This document shows, piece after piece, positions 18,626 to 30,172 of a stretch of DNA of 64,000 nucleotides (positions are counted from its first letter, which is position 1; each line of letters opens with the position of its first letter). The notes beneath the pieces were generated by a model. The model searched no databases. It worked only from the letters and a program-made list of their open reading frames with translations, and had not been told where the DNA came from. Made by a program: the position numbers and the translations under genes. Origin of the DNA: DASWUZ01 sp036401375 (GTDB lineage Bacteria; Acidobacteriota; Terriglobia; Terriglobales; Acidobacteriaceae); contig DASWVB010000027.1 in assembly GCA_036401375.1 (NCBI GenBank), positions 124,001 to 188,000 on the forward strand. Direction: 5' to 3'.

Positions 18626-19692
18626 TCAATTGTCCTCTTGCGCTTCTCGGTCAGCACCTGGTTCAGCAGCGTCAGATCATACAGGTTGGAGAGGTCAGGG
18701 GTACGCCGCAAGAATCCCGCGTCAAAGGAGTGCTGGGCGGACGTAAGCAGAGAAGCGCGCAGCGGATCATAGGTGATCGTCAGATGGCCAAAGGCTTCAT
18801 TCAGCTCTACGGCAGGCAGCGTCTTTCCAGTAAGCTTCAGTATCTGCTCGTTCAGCGTCGTCCGCGCTTCGTCCGGATGTGCGTTGATCCATTCAGTCAC
18901 CTCGACGTGAGCGCGCAGCCATTTCTTTACGAGGTCCGGATGGCTTCGTAGAAAGCTGGTACTGACGATGAGGTGTGCCGCGACAAACTTGCCGTCCGGC
19001 CATAGCTTGCGCTCATCGAGAAACACGGTCGCGTGCGCGTCGTGGACCAGCCGCGTCGCCCACGGCTCTGGCGCCCATGCTGCGTCAAGCCGTCCACTGA
19101 GGAAGAGCGGCAGCTGGTTTGGATTATCGGTGGGAATCACCTGCACATCGCCACCCTTGTCGACGGTGTTCAACCCATTTGCGTGTAGCCAGCTTCGCAG
19201 AGCTACGTCCTGGGTGTTGCCAAGCTGCGGCGTCGCTATTCTCTTGCCGTGAAAATCCTGCGCCTTGGAGATGTTCGCACCGCTCCGCACCACCAGCGAC
19301 GCTCCACCGCTGGACGCTCCCGCAATCACCCGCAGCGCCTCCCCATGTGATTGCGAATAGCCATTAATTGTCGGACTCGGGCCGATGTATGCGAGATCGA
19401 TCGCGTTTGAAAACAGCGCCTCGATCGCGGAGGGTCCTGCGTTGAAAGCCTTCCAGTCGATGTGCACCGTGGGTCCGAGCGCTCTATCAAATGAGCCCTG
19501 CGCTCTGCCTACCAGCGCCTGGGCGTGAGTTATGTTGGCAAAGAAGCCCACCCGAACGACCTGCTGCGCAGTCATTTGTGTGGAGAATAAGAACACGAAT
19601 GAGGGCAGTAGTGAAGCGAGCAGTAATCGTCCTAGCGAACGAGCATAGCTGCGTCTGGTTCGACTTGCATGAAAGGAGTAAAGCACGTGCAT
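18622..19692 (-). CDS. ABC transporter substrate-binding protein, SsuA-like
   Basis: Periplasmic binding protein of 356 residues. Signal peptide about residues 1-43 (cleavage after MTAQQ), then the NMT1/SsuA fold: VRVGFFANITHAQALVG, the ligand-loop region NAIDLAYIGPSPTING, and IATPQLGNTQDVALRSWL. Members bind aliphatic sulfonates, taurine, nitrate or thiamine precursors. The pattern GFFANITHAQALVGRA resembles the sulfonate-binding branch, but identity of the ligand is inference. First gene of the operon; the region upstream shows no clear promoter or SAM-type riboswitch. Confidence 0.88.
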   Translation of the reverse strand: MHVLYSFHASRTRRSYARSLGRLLLASLLPSFVFLFSTQMTAQQVVRVGFFANITHAQALVGRAQGSFDRALGPTVHIDWKAFNAGPSAIEALFSNAIDLAYIGPSPTINGYSQSHGEALRVIAGASSGGASLVVRSGANISKAQDFHGKRIATPQLGNTQDVALRSWLHANGLNTVDKGGDVQVIPTDNPNQLPLFLSGRLDAAWAPEPWATRLVHDAHATVFLDERKLWPDGKFVAAHLIVSTSFLRSHPDLVKKWLRAHVEVTEWINAHPDEARTTLNEQILKLTGKTLPAVELNEAFGHLTITYDPLRASLLTSAQHSFDAGFLRRTPDLSNLYDLTLLNQVLTEKRKRTIE

Positions 19693-20067
19693 TGTCTTCG
19701 CACCTCGGGCTTTGCAGCCGTGTCAGAGTAGGATTACCAGGTGGTGGGTGAGGACTCGACGGAGCGGATCAGCAACAGCGTCGACACGAGCGACTACACC
19801 TTGGAGGAAGGCATAGAATGGCGCACATCAGCCCGTAGTAGCGCGAATCCAGACTAGACAAATCCATATTCTGCGACCCTAGAATTGTGGACGGCGGTGC
19901 GCCGATGGAAAGAGGTGGAGTTGCTGCAGGGAAAACTTGCGCGTAGAGTCAGCGACAACAGCGAAGGCAGGACAGCCGGCATGCGAGGGCGCTGTTCATT
20001 GATTCGACCTCATGATCATTCCGCATCAGCACTGCTTTGTCAATTTCGTTCCAACGGGGGGCGGAAC
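19693..20067. other. Spacer between the sulfonate-type transporter and nuoN
   Basis: 375 bases without a gene; it must hold the transporter promoter on the minus strand and the end of the nuo transcript. A weak hairpin GTTCC/GGAAC (20048-20052 with 20063-20067) lies directly after the nuoN stop, without a T tract. Nothing else recognised. Confidence 0.35.
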
Positions 20068-21561
20068 TCAACGCGTTGCCGTTAAAGCGCCCGAGGACAG
20101 TGGTGCAACCAGCGTATAAGTTGCCGCTCCAGCGCTCGCCCGTCCGAGAACACGTCCAGGAGCGATACCCAGAACAAGAGTAGCGGCCACGGTCAAGAGT
20201 AGCGCGACCATCAGCGAATAGCTCGCTCGCGGCAGAGCGGAAATTGCAAGATCATCAAGAGGTTTTGTATAGGCGGTGACCAGCAGCCGCAGATAGTAGT
20301 AAGTCGCGATACCGCTGTTGAGGAGTCCGAGAATGCTGAGCCATACCAGCCCCGAATGAAGCGCGGCGGTGAAGACGTAAAACTTACCGAAGAAACCGCC
20401 GGTGAAAGGAATGCCGATCAACGACACGAGGAAGAATGCGAGTACGGCGCCGAGTATCGGAGAACGGTACGCCAGCCCTCGATAGTCGGCCAGCAGTGCG
20501 CGACGCTCGTCCTGCCCGCCAGCGTGGCTGACAACAGCAAAGATCCCAACGTTCATGGCTGCGTAGCAGGCGGTGTAGAAAGTGGCCGCCGCGATGCCCT
20601 CCGCCGACAACGCCGTGAAGGCTACCAGCAGATAGCCCGCATGCGCAATTGAAGAATATGCCAACATGCGCTTCACGTTCTGCTGACGAAGCGCGGCCAG
20701 GTTCCCTATCGTCATAGACAATGCCGCCATCGCCCAGAGCATGGGCACCCAGCTGGCATGCAGCGAAGGAAAGGCGCCGTACACCAGTCGTAGCAGCACC
20801 GCAAAGGCCGCAGCTTTGGGCGCAGTGGACATCAGTCCAACGACCGGCGATGGTGCTCCTTCATAGACGTCCGGGGTCCAGACGTGGAACGGCGCCGCCG
20901 ATACCTTAAAGCCGAGCCCGATCAACATCAGGCCCAGTCCGACCACGGCAAATGCAGGTGTCTGACTCTGCGGCAGCGCAGTTGCGATCGCGGCGATGTT
21001 GGTAGTACCGGTTGCACCAAAGGTCAGAGCTACTCCATAGAGAAAAAATGCCGTCGCGAAGGAGCCAAGAAGGAAGTACTTGATAGACGATTCAGGGCTC
21101 TTGGCAGTGCGCTTACGATAACCCGCGAGAATGTAGGTCGAAATCGATGATATTTCGAGACCTACGAAGACCAGCAATAACTCGACGGCAGTGGACATGA
21201 GCAGCATTCCCACAGCGCCAAACGCCACCAGAGCGAAGAGTTCACCCTGGTTTTCGCTTGAAGGATCGATGCTGTCTATCGAAACAAGCAGAGTGACCAG
21301 CACGATTGCGCAGATGAGCACGTGGAAAAAGATGCTGAAAGCATCTGTCTGCACCACGCCTGAGTACGCAGTGCCGGGCACCAGGCGTATCTGCTCGAGG
21401 CTTGCGATCAGCGCGCCAAGCACTCCTAGGGTCGCCAATCCGCCTACCCCCTTGCGGCTCGTAGTCCGGGCCAGCAGCGGGTCTATCAGCATGATAAGCA
21501 CGCCGGTGAGCGTAAGGATGGCCTCAGGCAGGATGCGGAGGAACTGGGCGCCCTGGGTCAT
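20068..21561 (-). CDS. nuoN: NADH-quinone oxidoreductase subunit N
   Basis: Antiporter-like membrane subunit of complex I, 497 residues with about 14 helices, usual length for NuoN. Characteristic sequences include [20 protein letters not shown] with the helix-5 Glu, the [16 protein letters not shown] lysine helix, and [20 protein letters not shown]. It takes part in proton pumping coupled to NADH oxidation. Last gene of the operon; its ATG overlaps the stop of nuoM (ATGA). Confidence 0.95.
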   Translation of the reverse strand: MTQGAQFLRILPEAILTLTGVLIMLIDPLLARTTSRKGVGGLATLGVLGALIASLEQIRLVPGTAYSGVVQTDAFSIFFHVLICAIVLVTLLVSIDSIDPSSENQGELFALVAFGAVGMLLMSTAVELLLVFVGLEISSISTYILAGYRKRTAKSPESSIKYFLLGSFATAFFLYGVALTFGATGTTNIAAIATALPQSQTPAFAVVGLGLMLIGLGFKVSAAPFHVWTPDVYEGAPSPVVGLMSTAPKAAAFAVLLRLVYGAFPSLHASWVPMLWAMAALSMTIGNLAALRQQNVKRMLAYSSIAHAGYLLVAFTALSAEGIAAATFYTACYAAMNVGIFAVVSHAGGQDERRALLADYRGLAYRSPILGAVLAFFLVSLIGIPFTGGFFGKFYVFTAALHSGLVWLSILGLLNSGIATYYYLRLLVTAYTKPLDDLAISALPRASYSLMVALLLTVAATLVLGIAPGRVLGRASAGAATYTLVAPLSSGALTATR

Positions 21562-23138
21562 GGCTTCTCCTGATGTTGCTCCAGCGCCTTGCCCGTCGCT
21601 TTATACCTCGAAGAGGCGACCGGCCCATTGATGACGCGCAGCCTTGAAGCTGCTTCGGGGTCCGGCTCGTTCATTGTGCTGACCAGGTTTGTAACTCCCT
21701 CGTCAATCGCGCGCGTCCAGTAAGGCGACGCGACTCCCATCACAACCATCAGGAGCGCAAGCGGCCAGAGCGCGAAATGCTCCCGCAATCTCACATCGGG
21801 GGTAGCTCTTGCGGAGACCAGCGTTGAGATGGGTCCGTAGAAGACACGCTGGATCATGGTAAGCAGGTAAGCCGCTCCAAGGATCACACCCAGCGTCGCC
21901 CCGGCTACCCAGCGCGGATGCCCGGGGAAGCTTCCGCTGAGAATCAAGAACTCTCCAACGAAGCCATTCAGTATCGGAAGTCCCATAAGCGACAGCGCAG
22001 TGATGACAAAAAGAGCAGCCATGTTCGGCAGCTTGCACGCCAGGCCCCCATAAGAACCCATGTCATAGCTGCCGTACCGTTCGTACAGAATCCCGAGCAG
22101 CACAAACAGTGCGCCGGCAGAGATGCCGTGATTCAAAATCTGATACACCGCACCATCCACGCCTGCAACTGCGAAGCAGAATATCCCGAGGATGCAGAAG
22201 CTAAGATGGCTCAGTGTAGAGAACGCCAGCAGGCGCTTCAAGTCGCGCTGCACCAACGCTACCAGCGCTCCATAAAGGATGCCGATCACGGCTAGCGCGA
22301 TCATCCATGGCGCCACCCGCCGGGCCTGAGCAGGGAACAGGCCGAGATTAAATCGCAGTATGGAGTAGAGGCCGAGCTTGCCGGCAAGCACCATCGCCAC
22401 GGCGGTGGGAGCCTCGCTAAACGCGTCCCCCAGCCACCCATGGAGTGGGAAGACGGGCACTTTAACGGCGAATGCAACCAGAAAGGCAAGCGACACCCAC
22501 ATCAACGCATGCGGCGCGAGCGCCGCGGCTGAGCCATTCAAGTTCTGCTGCAGCTGGACGAAGTCAAACGTTCCGGTCCTGGCATAAAGCCAGACGATCG
22601 CAACAAGGAACAGCGCGGAAGGCACAAAGGTATATACGAAAAACTTCAGCGCAGCCTGCGGGCCTCTGCCGCGGCCAAACATCGCAATCAAAATCGCCAT
22701 CGGAACCAGCGACAGCTCCCAGAAACCATAGTAGAGGAACAGATCGAGCGAGACAAAGACACCGAGCATCGCGGTCTGCTGCAGCAGGAACAGGGAATAG
22801 AACTCCTTGGTGCGGCTCTCGATGGCGCGCCAGGATGAGAGCACGCCGATAGGCGCAACCAGCGTCGTCAGCACTACCAGCCATATCGAGATGCCATCCA
22901 CCCCGACGTGGTAGCGGATTGCGGGGTTCGCGATCCATAAGCGGTTCTCTTCATATTGAAAGCCGGAATGACCGTAGACAAAGTGAGCGGGCAGATGCAG
23001 CGACAGCGTGAACGTGGCAAGCGTCACGAGTAATGTGAACCATTGGATGACGCGACCATGCCGCGGCAGCAGCGCGACAACCAGCGCTCCCGCCGTGGGT
23101 ACAAAGAGAATCAGTGTCAGAATGTGTTCGATACCCAA
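21558..23138 (-). CDS. nuoM: NADH-quinone oxidoreductase subunit M
   Basis: Antiporter-like proton-pumping subunit, 526 residues. Typical motifs: [20 protein letters not shown] with the conserved Glu, [16 protein letters not shown], and [22 protein letters not shown]. The protein carries a C-terminal tail of about 30 polar residues beyond the last helix. It is 47 bases downstream of nuoL and overlaps nuoN at its stop, so it is read from the same transcript. Confidence 0.95.
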   Translation of the reverse strand: MGIEHILTLILFVPTAGALVVALLPRHGRVIQWFTLLVTLATFTLSLHLPAHFVYGHSGFQYEENRLWIANPAIRYHVGVDGISIWLVVLTTLVAPIGVLSSWRAIESRTKEFYSLFLLQQTAMLGVFVSLDLFLYYGFWELSLVPMAILIAMFGRGRGPQAALKFFVYTFVPSALFLVAIVWLYARTGTFDFVQLQQNLNGSAAALAPHALMWVSLAFLVAFAVKVPVFPLHGWLGDAFSEAPTAVAMVLAGKLGLYSILRFNLGLFPAQARRVAPWMIALAVIGILYGALVALVQRDLKRLLAFSTLSHLSFCILGIFCFAVAGVDGAVYQILNHGISAGALFVLLGILYERYGSYDMGSYGGLACKLPNMAALFVITALSLMGLPILNGFVGEFLILSGSFPGHPRWVAGATLGVILGAAYLLTMIQRVFYGPISTLVSARATPDVRLREHFALWPLALLMVVMGVASPYWTRAIDEGVTNLVSTMNEPDPEAASRLRVINGPVASSRYKATGKALEQHQEKP

Positions 23139-23185
23139 ATTGCGCTTTCCCGTCGTCTGTGTTCAACCACTTACTGATGGCTTAC

Positions 23186-25245
<2,060 letters not shown>

Positions 25246-25249
<4 letters not shown>

Positions 25250-25548
25250 AGCTTCATGAGGTCGATCTGGTCGACGTTGAGGGTGTTGCGAGAGCGAAAG
25301 AGCGAGATGATAATCGCCAGGCCCACGGCTGCCTCAGCGGCGGCAACAACCATGACAAAAAAGACGAATATCTGCCCATTCACCTGTCTCCATTGATGCG
25401 CAAAGGCGACGAAGGTGAGGTTTACCGCGTTGAGCATTAACTCGATCGACATGAAGATCGTGATCAGGTTGCGCTTGATAAGAAAGGCTCCGACGCCAAT
25501 CGAGAACAGCAGCGCGCCAAGCACCAGGTACCAGGAGATAGGGACCAC
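25246..25548 (-). CDS. nuoK: NADH-quinone oxidoreductase subunit K
   Basis: 100-residue membrane subunit with three helices, the normal length for NuoK. The conserved Glu residues of the proton path lie in [15 protein letters not shown] and in [15 protein letters not shown]. It begins three bases after the nuoJ stop and overlaps nuoL by the ATGA arrangement. Confidence 0.95.
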
Positions 25549-25551
25549 GAT

Positions 25552-26046
25552 TTAATGCTCCTTCCGCGCGAGCGCGACCGCTCCGAGTATAGCCACGAGT
25601 ATGAGCACAGAGGTGACCTCAAAAGGCAGCAGCAGGTCTTTGAATAGCACCCTGCTCAGATCGACGGTAGTCACCAGGTAGTCGCCCAGCCGCGCCTGTC
25701 CCAGGTGATTCCGCTGCGACAGAAAGACGAAGGCAAGCAGGGAAAACAGCGCAGCGACTCCGGGGAACCCGACAAGGTATGCGGCATTGCTCCCGTGGGT
25801 GCGCTCTTCCTTCCCTGCGTTCAACAGCATGATGACGAATGTGAAGAGCACCATGATGGCGCCCGAGTAGACGATCACCTGCGCGGCCGCGACAAACTCT
25901 GCGCCCAGCAGAAGGTAGAGAACGGCAAGCGAAGCCATCACCACGATCAATGACAGGGCGCTGTTGATCGGGTGGCGCTGCAGCAGCAGATTCAAAGCAC
26001 CCGCTACGCAAAGCCCGCCAAAGATCAGGAACAAGACTAGATGCAT
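25552..26046 (-). CDS. nuoJ: NADH-quinone oxidoreductase subunit J
   Basis: 164-residue membrane subunit with five helices, matching NuoJ: AALNLLLQRHPINSALSLI-like N-terminal region, GAEFVAAAQVIVYSGAIMVLF with the conserved helix-3 pi-bulge region. It is separated by 110 bases from nuoH; nuoI would normally lie there and is absent. It shares the operon promoter upstream of nuoA. Confidence 0.95.
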   Translation of the reverse strand: MHLVLFLIFGGLCVAGALNLLLQRHPINSALSLIVVMASLAVLYLLLGAEFVAAAQVIVYSGAIMVLFTFVIMLLNAGKEERTHGSNAAYLVGFPGVAALFSLLAFVFLSQRNHLGQARLGDYLVTTVDLSRVLFKDLLLPFEVTSVLILVAILGAVALARKEH

Positions 26047-26156
26047 TCTGAAAGTCGCCCGTCGTCGTGGAGCAGGTTACGCGATGTTCCCGGAGATTGA
26101 TTGTAAATCACAGCGCCGGCCGCTGCGGTAGGCCGCGCAGAGTGCAACAGCGCTTG
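26047..26156 (-). other. nuoH-nuoJ gap where nuoI would be expected
   Basis: 110 bases with no coding potential for the ferredoxin-like NuoI: no CxxCxxC motif in any frame. A GC-rich inverted repeat (CGGCC and GGCCG arms, near 26118-26135) is present. See the finding on missing nuoB and nuoI. Confidence 0.6.
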
Positions 26157-27212
26157 TTATCCACCTCGGATAGCCAGCCACAGGCTGGTCGCTACTATGT
26201 TTGCGATCGCCAGCGGCAGCAGAAACTTCCATCCGAAGGCCATCAGCTGGTCGTATCGGAACCGCGGCAGCGTACCGCGGACCCATATGTAGAGGAAGAG
26301 AAAAAACAAAACCTTCACCACAAACCAGAAGACCGGGAGCATGGCGACGACGAACGCCCCTCCGAAGTTTGGAATGTGAGAGCCGAATGGGCTGGTCCAT
26401 CCACCTAAGAACAGCAGCGTCGCGACACAGCTCACGGTGATCATATTGGCGTATTCAGCCATGAAAAACATGGCGAATTTCATCGAACTGTATTCGGTGT
26501 GGTAGCCGGCGGTGAGCTCCGTCTCCGCCTCTGACATATCGAAAGGGGCGCGGTTCGTCTCCGCGTAAGCCGCCGTCAGGTAAATCAGGAAGGCCACGCA
26601 CTGGAAGCCGCCGAAGGCGTTCCAGGCAAGAAAGCCCCAGTGCGGAGAGGTCTGGCTGTCGACAATGTGCCGCAGGCTCAGCGAAGAGGCGCGCAGCACT
26701 ACGCCCACAAGCGACAAACCGAGGGCGAGCTCATAGCTGACCATCTGCGCACTCGCCCGCAATGAGCCAAGCAGCGAATATTTGCTGTTGGAAGACCAGC
26801 CGGCAAGCGCGATACCGTAGACCCCGACGGAGGTTATGCCGAGAATCACCAGCAGGCCAATATTGAGGTCGGCTATCTCGAAGATGTCGGCACCGCGGAA
26901 GAGCTTGACCGCGCCAAAGGGCACGACTGCAATTGAAATCAACGCGCAGGCCAGTGAGATCATCGGCGCGAGAATGTAAAGCGGGCGATTGACGCCAGCT
27001 GGAATGAGGTCTTCCTTCAGGAAAAGCTTGATGCCATCGGCAAGCGGCTGCAGCAGGCCAAAAGGCCCTACGCGACTCGGTCCCCAGCGATTCTGTATGC
27101 GGCCTACGACCTTCCGCTCGAGCAGCACTGTATAGGCTACTGCGGTCAGCAGGATTACTGTAACCACGCCTACCTTGACGATGCAGAACAGCAGAAAAAG
27201 CAGGATGCTCAC
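26157..27212 (-). CDS. nuoH: NADH-quinone oxidoreductase subunit H
   Basis: Membrane subunit joining the quinone pocket to the membrane arm; 351 residues if read from the GTG at 27212. That start has GAGAGG six bases upstream, lies 37 bases after nuoG, and puts the first helix at the N-terminus; the first internal ATG would remove two conserved helices. Motifs include ERKVVGRIQNRWGPSRVGPFGLLQPLADGIKL (read in two parts), AETNRAPFDMSEAETELTAGYHTEYSSMKF and the C-terminal RGTLPRFRYDQLM. Open frame continues upstream but that part is shadow of nuoG. Confidence 0.93.
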   Translation of the reverse strand: MSILLFLLFCIVKVGVVTVILLTAVAYTVLLERKVVGRIQNRWGPSRVGPFGLLQPLADGIKLFLKEDLIPAGVNRPLYILAPMISLACALISIAVVPFGAVKLFRGADIFEIADLNIGLLVILGITSVGVYGIALAGWSSNSKYSLLGSLRASAQMVSYELALGLSLVGVVLRASSLSLRHIVDSQTSPHWGFLAWNAFGGFQCVAFLIYLTAAYAETNRAPFDMSEAETELTAGYHTEYSSMKFAMFFMAEYANMITVSCVATLLFLGGWTSPFGSHIPNFGGAFVVAMLPVFWFVVKVLFFLFLYIWVRGTLPRFRYDQLMAFGWKFLLPLAIANIVATSLWLAIRGG

Positions 27213-27249
27213 GCCGCGCCTCTCGTCTGCCCGATTGTAGATGGCATGC

Positions 27250-29619
27250 TCAATCCGCGGCCGTCTCTGCCGGCTTCCGCGACTCCACGACCGAGTGCAG
27301 CATCTTGCTGTATCGACCCAGTGTGCCCGAGGTGAAGAGGGTATCGCTGGACGGGAGCACCAGGTCGCCCCGGCTGCTGTCGGTTGCAGGAGCATCAATC
27401 CGCACCGGATTATCCCCGGCTAGCGTCGTCACGTGCGTATCGTTGCCGGCAAGCAATTCCAGCCTCGAAGCTACATACCCGGGCACCAGCCGCTGAATCT
27501 CGTCAAGGGTCGCGAAGGGATCAAAGGGGCTCAGCTTGGGCTCAAGGTGATTCGCGACCAGCCATACTGCATGCCGATCTGCTTCTCCGGACTGCGCGCC
27601 ACGCGTCTGCCCCATGTCGCCCCGAACGCCTGGGCCAAAGGGCACGAGCGACTTCGGATTGACTCCGGCACGGTCTGCAAGACGCACGATCAGCTCAAAG
27701 TCGGTGCGGACCCCAGCCCGATCTGAGGCCTTCTTGACGAGTTGCAGATCCCCATAAGTGTTCGTCACGGTGCCTGACTTTTCATACAGGTTAGCAGCCG
27801 GGAGGACTACATCGGCGACCAGGGCCGTCTCCGTCAAAAACATGTCCTGTACGATCATGAAAGTATTCTTGAGCGCCGCCGGGTCTACTCCAAAGCGCGA
27901 GACGGGGTTTGCGCCTACTACATAGAGCGCCGCCAGTTCGCCAGCCGCAGCTGCGTCAAACATCTGCACCAGGTTGAGTCCGGGTGCCTCCGGCAGGCCC
28001 GCGTATTCACCGGCAAAGTGGGACGGGGCATCCACAGGCACGTAGCCGGGAAGCAAGTCAGGCAGCAGACCCATATCCGCCGCGCCGCGCGAGTTCACAT
28101 AGTCTCCCAGGCAGGCGAACGTCGCATTGGGCAGCGTCAGCCCGAAATCAACGAGCGCCTTGATGGCTGGACCGCGGTACTCGGAGCCGAAGACGATAAG
28201 CAGCTTTTCTTCAGCCCGTAATGCCTCGCGAAATGCTTTGCTACTGCCATTCGCATCGATGGCGCCGTCGTTGCCCCCTAAGTATTCGATGGCTGCCGCG
28301 TATCCGTCCTGCGCTACTTGAAGGAAGGCCTTGGCCTGCCTTTTGAGCTTGATGTCGGCGTGGTTGACGATGTAAATCCGCGCCTTGTTGTGGCGTACAT
28401 TCGTGCGAAGATTCCAGGCCAGGAGCGGGTGCTGCTCCGTTGGATCGTTGCCGAGCAGCAGGACCGCCGGGCTGGTGAGCGCATCGCGTAAGGAAGCAGT
28501 TCGACTGCCATGACCACGAAGCGCCCGCGCAAATCCGGCGTAGTCCGCTGTCCGGTGATGATCGATGTTGTTGGTGCCGAGCACCGTGCGTGCGAATTTC
28601 TGCAGCAGGTAATTTTCTTCGTTGGTCGTGCGGTTCGAGCCGATGACGCCGATCGCAGCGCCACCCTGCGCGTCACGAATCTCACGAAGCTTCATGCCCG
28701 CGTAATCAAGTGCATGCTCCCAACTCACCTCGGCGAGCTTGCCATCAGCCTGACGTACTAAAGGCTTGGTGAGCCGGTCCTGGTGGTTGGCAAAGTCAAA
28801 CGCGTAGCGACCCTTGATGCACAAGAAGTCGCCGTTGATGCCGCTCTTGTCGCGGTTGTCGCCGCGGACGATCTCGTTGCCATCGTCGACTCGCCGGGCA
28901 CCCAGCGTCGTCTTGCAGCCATCGCCGCAATGGGTGCAGATGGTGCCAACGTGGTTCATCTCCCAGGGTCGCGTCTTATAGCGGTACGTGCCGGAGGTGA
29001 GCGCGCCCACCGGGCAAATGTCGATGCACATGCCACACTCTTCGCAGTCGAGGTGGTCGCCTCCTTCTCCAGTGACGTTCGGCGCAATCACGCTGCTCAC
29101 TCCGCGGTTCTGCACGCCGAGCGCCCAGACATCCATGCCTTCGCCACAGACGCGCACGCAACGATAGCAGAGGATGCACCTGGGCCGGTCAAAGAATACG
29201 ACGGGGGACCACTGCTGCTCTTCGCGGTGCTGCTTGGCCTCGGTGTAGAGCGATTCGCCGGCACCGTACTTGAAAGTCATGTCCTGCAGTTCGCACTCAC
29301 CGCCCGCGTCGCATACCGGGCAGTCGAGCGGATGGTTTCCGAGCAGCAGCTCGAGCATCGCCTTGCGCGACTGAACGACCTCTTCACTCTCGCTCAGAAC
29401 CACCATGCCCTCGGCTACAGGAGTGGTGCACGCCGTCTGCAGCTTTGGCATCTTCTCGATGCGCACCACGCACATGCGGCAGGCCGCTTGCAGCGATAAC
29501 CCGGGGTAGTAGCAGAAGGCAGGAATCTCCACTCCCGACTGCCGGCATGCATCGATCAGCAGCGTGCCGGCCGGCGCTGTGAGCGTCTTGCCGTTAACCG
29601 TAAACTTTACGTCAGCCAT
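27250..29619 (-). CDS. nuoG: NADH-quinone oxidoreductase subunit G
   Basis: Peripheral-arm subunit, 789 residues, carrying electrons from NuoF towards the quinone. ATG at 29619 follows GAAGGA; a longer start at 29667 is less likely. In order: [2Fe-2S] set (CRQSGVEIPAFCYYP, AACRMC), His-ligand cluster HPLDCPVCDAGGECEL, ferredoxin pair CILCYRCVRVC and CEECGMCIDICP, the N7-type cluster CTHCGDGCKTTLG, then a molybdopterin-oxidoreductase-like domain without need for a cofactor. All clusters of a bacterial NuoG appear intact. It follows hicB at 56 bases. Confidence 0.95.
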   Translation of the reverse strand: MADVKFTVNGKTLTAPAGTLLIDACRQSGVEIPAFCYYPGLSLQAACRMCVVRIEKMPKLQTACTTPVAEGMVVLSESEEVVQSRKAMLELLLGNHPLDCPVCDAGGECELQDMTFKYGAGESLYTEAKQHREEQQWSPVVFFDRPRCILCYRCVRVCGEGMDVWALGVQNRGVSSVIAPNVTGEGGDHLDCEECGMCIDICPVGALTSGTYRYKTRPWEMNHVGTICTHCGDGCKTTLGARRVDDGNEIVRGDNRDKSGINGDFLCIKGRYAFDFANHQDRLTKPLVRQADGKLAEVSWEHALDYAGMKLREIRDAQGGAAIGVIGSNRTTNEENYLLQKFARTVLGTNNIDHHRTADYAGFARALRGHGSRTASLRDALTSPAVLLLGNDPTEQHPLLAWNLRTNVRHNKARIYIVNHADIKLKRQAKAFLQVAQDGYAAAIEYLGGNDGAIDANGSSKAFREALRAEEKLLIVFGSEYRGPAIKALVDFGLTLPNATFACLGDYVNSRGAADMGLLPDLLPGYVPVDAPSHFAGEYAGLPEAPGLNLVQMFDAAAAGELAALYVVGANPVSRFGVDPAALKNTFMIVQDMFLTETALVADVVLPAANLYEKSGTVTNTYGDLQLVKKASDRAGVRTDFELIVRLADRAGVNPKSLVPFGPGVRGDMGQTRGAQSGEADRHAVWLVANHLEPKLSPFDPFATLDEIQRLVPGYVASRLELLAGNDTHVTTLAGDNPVRIDAPATDSSRGDLVLPSSDTLFTSGTLGRYSKMLHSVVESRKPAETAAD

Positions 29620-29675
29620 CACAGCATCCTTCGTTAGGTGACTTACTAGTCCCTCGCTGACAAGCAATATTCGAG

Positions 29676-29990
29676 TTAATCGGCCGCTGCGAACGTAGGC
29701 TGTTTGCTGCCAGCGGGAACTTCTACTTCAACCCATTCGACAACGGCATAGAGTACGTCGGGAGCGTAGTTATCGCCCTTTGGGCTGAAGTCGATGGTAG
29801 TCGTTGTAGGTTCGGGGATAGCAAGGCCCTGGTCCGCTGTTCCTTCAAAGTGAAACTTTAATGCCTCAGTCATATTAGCCCGCATCTCGTCGAGAGTGTC
29901 TCCCATCGAAAAACAGCCGGGCACGTCGGGTGCGTGACCAGCGAAGTTCCCGGAAGTCCGATAGAACACTACAACATATCTACTTTTCAC
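29676..29990 (-). CDS. hicB: HicB-family antitoxin-like protein
   Basis: 104 residues from the GTG at 29990, which overlaps the hicA remnant stop as GTGA and follows GGCGGA. The sequence fits the partial RNase-H-like HicB fold: YVVVFYRTSGNFAGHAPDVPGC, FSMGDTLDEMRANMTEALKFH and LAIPEPTT. HicB normally neutralises the HicA mRNA-cleaving toxin. No helix-turn-helix or ribbon DNA-binding tail is obvious. It sits inside the nuo operon, between nuoF and nuoG, so it is probably co-transcribed with complex I. Because its toxin partner is broken here, it is a likely orphan antitoxin. Confidence 0.8.
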   Translation of the reverse strand: MKSRYVVVFYRTSGNFAGHAPDVPGCFSMGDTLDEMRANMTEALKFHFEGTADQGLAIPEPTTTTIDFSPKGDNYAPDVLYAVVEWVEVEVPAGSKQPTFAAAD

Positions 29991-30172
29991 TTCAAATCCG
30001 CCTGTCTGAGAACACCTTTGGCTAAGCCCGACGGGAGGTCTCATATGTGCATGGTGTGGATTTGCGACGACGCCCCTCTTCAGAGATGCTTGAACTGTTG
30101 ATGGCTTCCCTTTTGCCGGTCCAATCGCCATCCGTCTGCCTTCAACACTTTGACGATCTCGCAATATTTCAA
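29987..30172 (-). pseudogene. hicA: Decayed hicA toxin gene
   Basis: A 62-codon stretch from a TTG (overlapping the nuoF TGA as TTGA) to a TGA overlapping the hicB GTG. In one frame it reads a typical HicA N-terminal part (EIVKVLKADGWRLDRQKGSH, then QQFKH) and C-terminal part (DLPSGLAKGVLRQADLK), but two TGA codons interrupt the middle. There a different frame reads KRGVVANPHHAH, the expected middle strand of HicA. This is best explained by two compensating small indels. The catalytic His of HicA (GSH) is still present. Sequencing error is an alternative, though it would need two events. Confidence 0.75.

Noticed and set aside
19693..19860. Possible riboswitch upstream of the sulfonate-type transporter
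   Set aside because: Only a 4-bp stem around GGCTGCAAAGCC; no SAM-type conserved core.
28783..29499. 238-codon open frame antisense to nuoG
   Set aside because: Shadow; nuoG has all its cluster motifs on the other strand.
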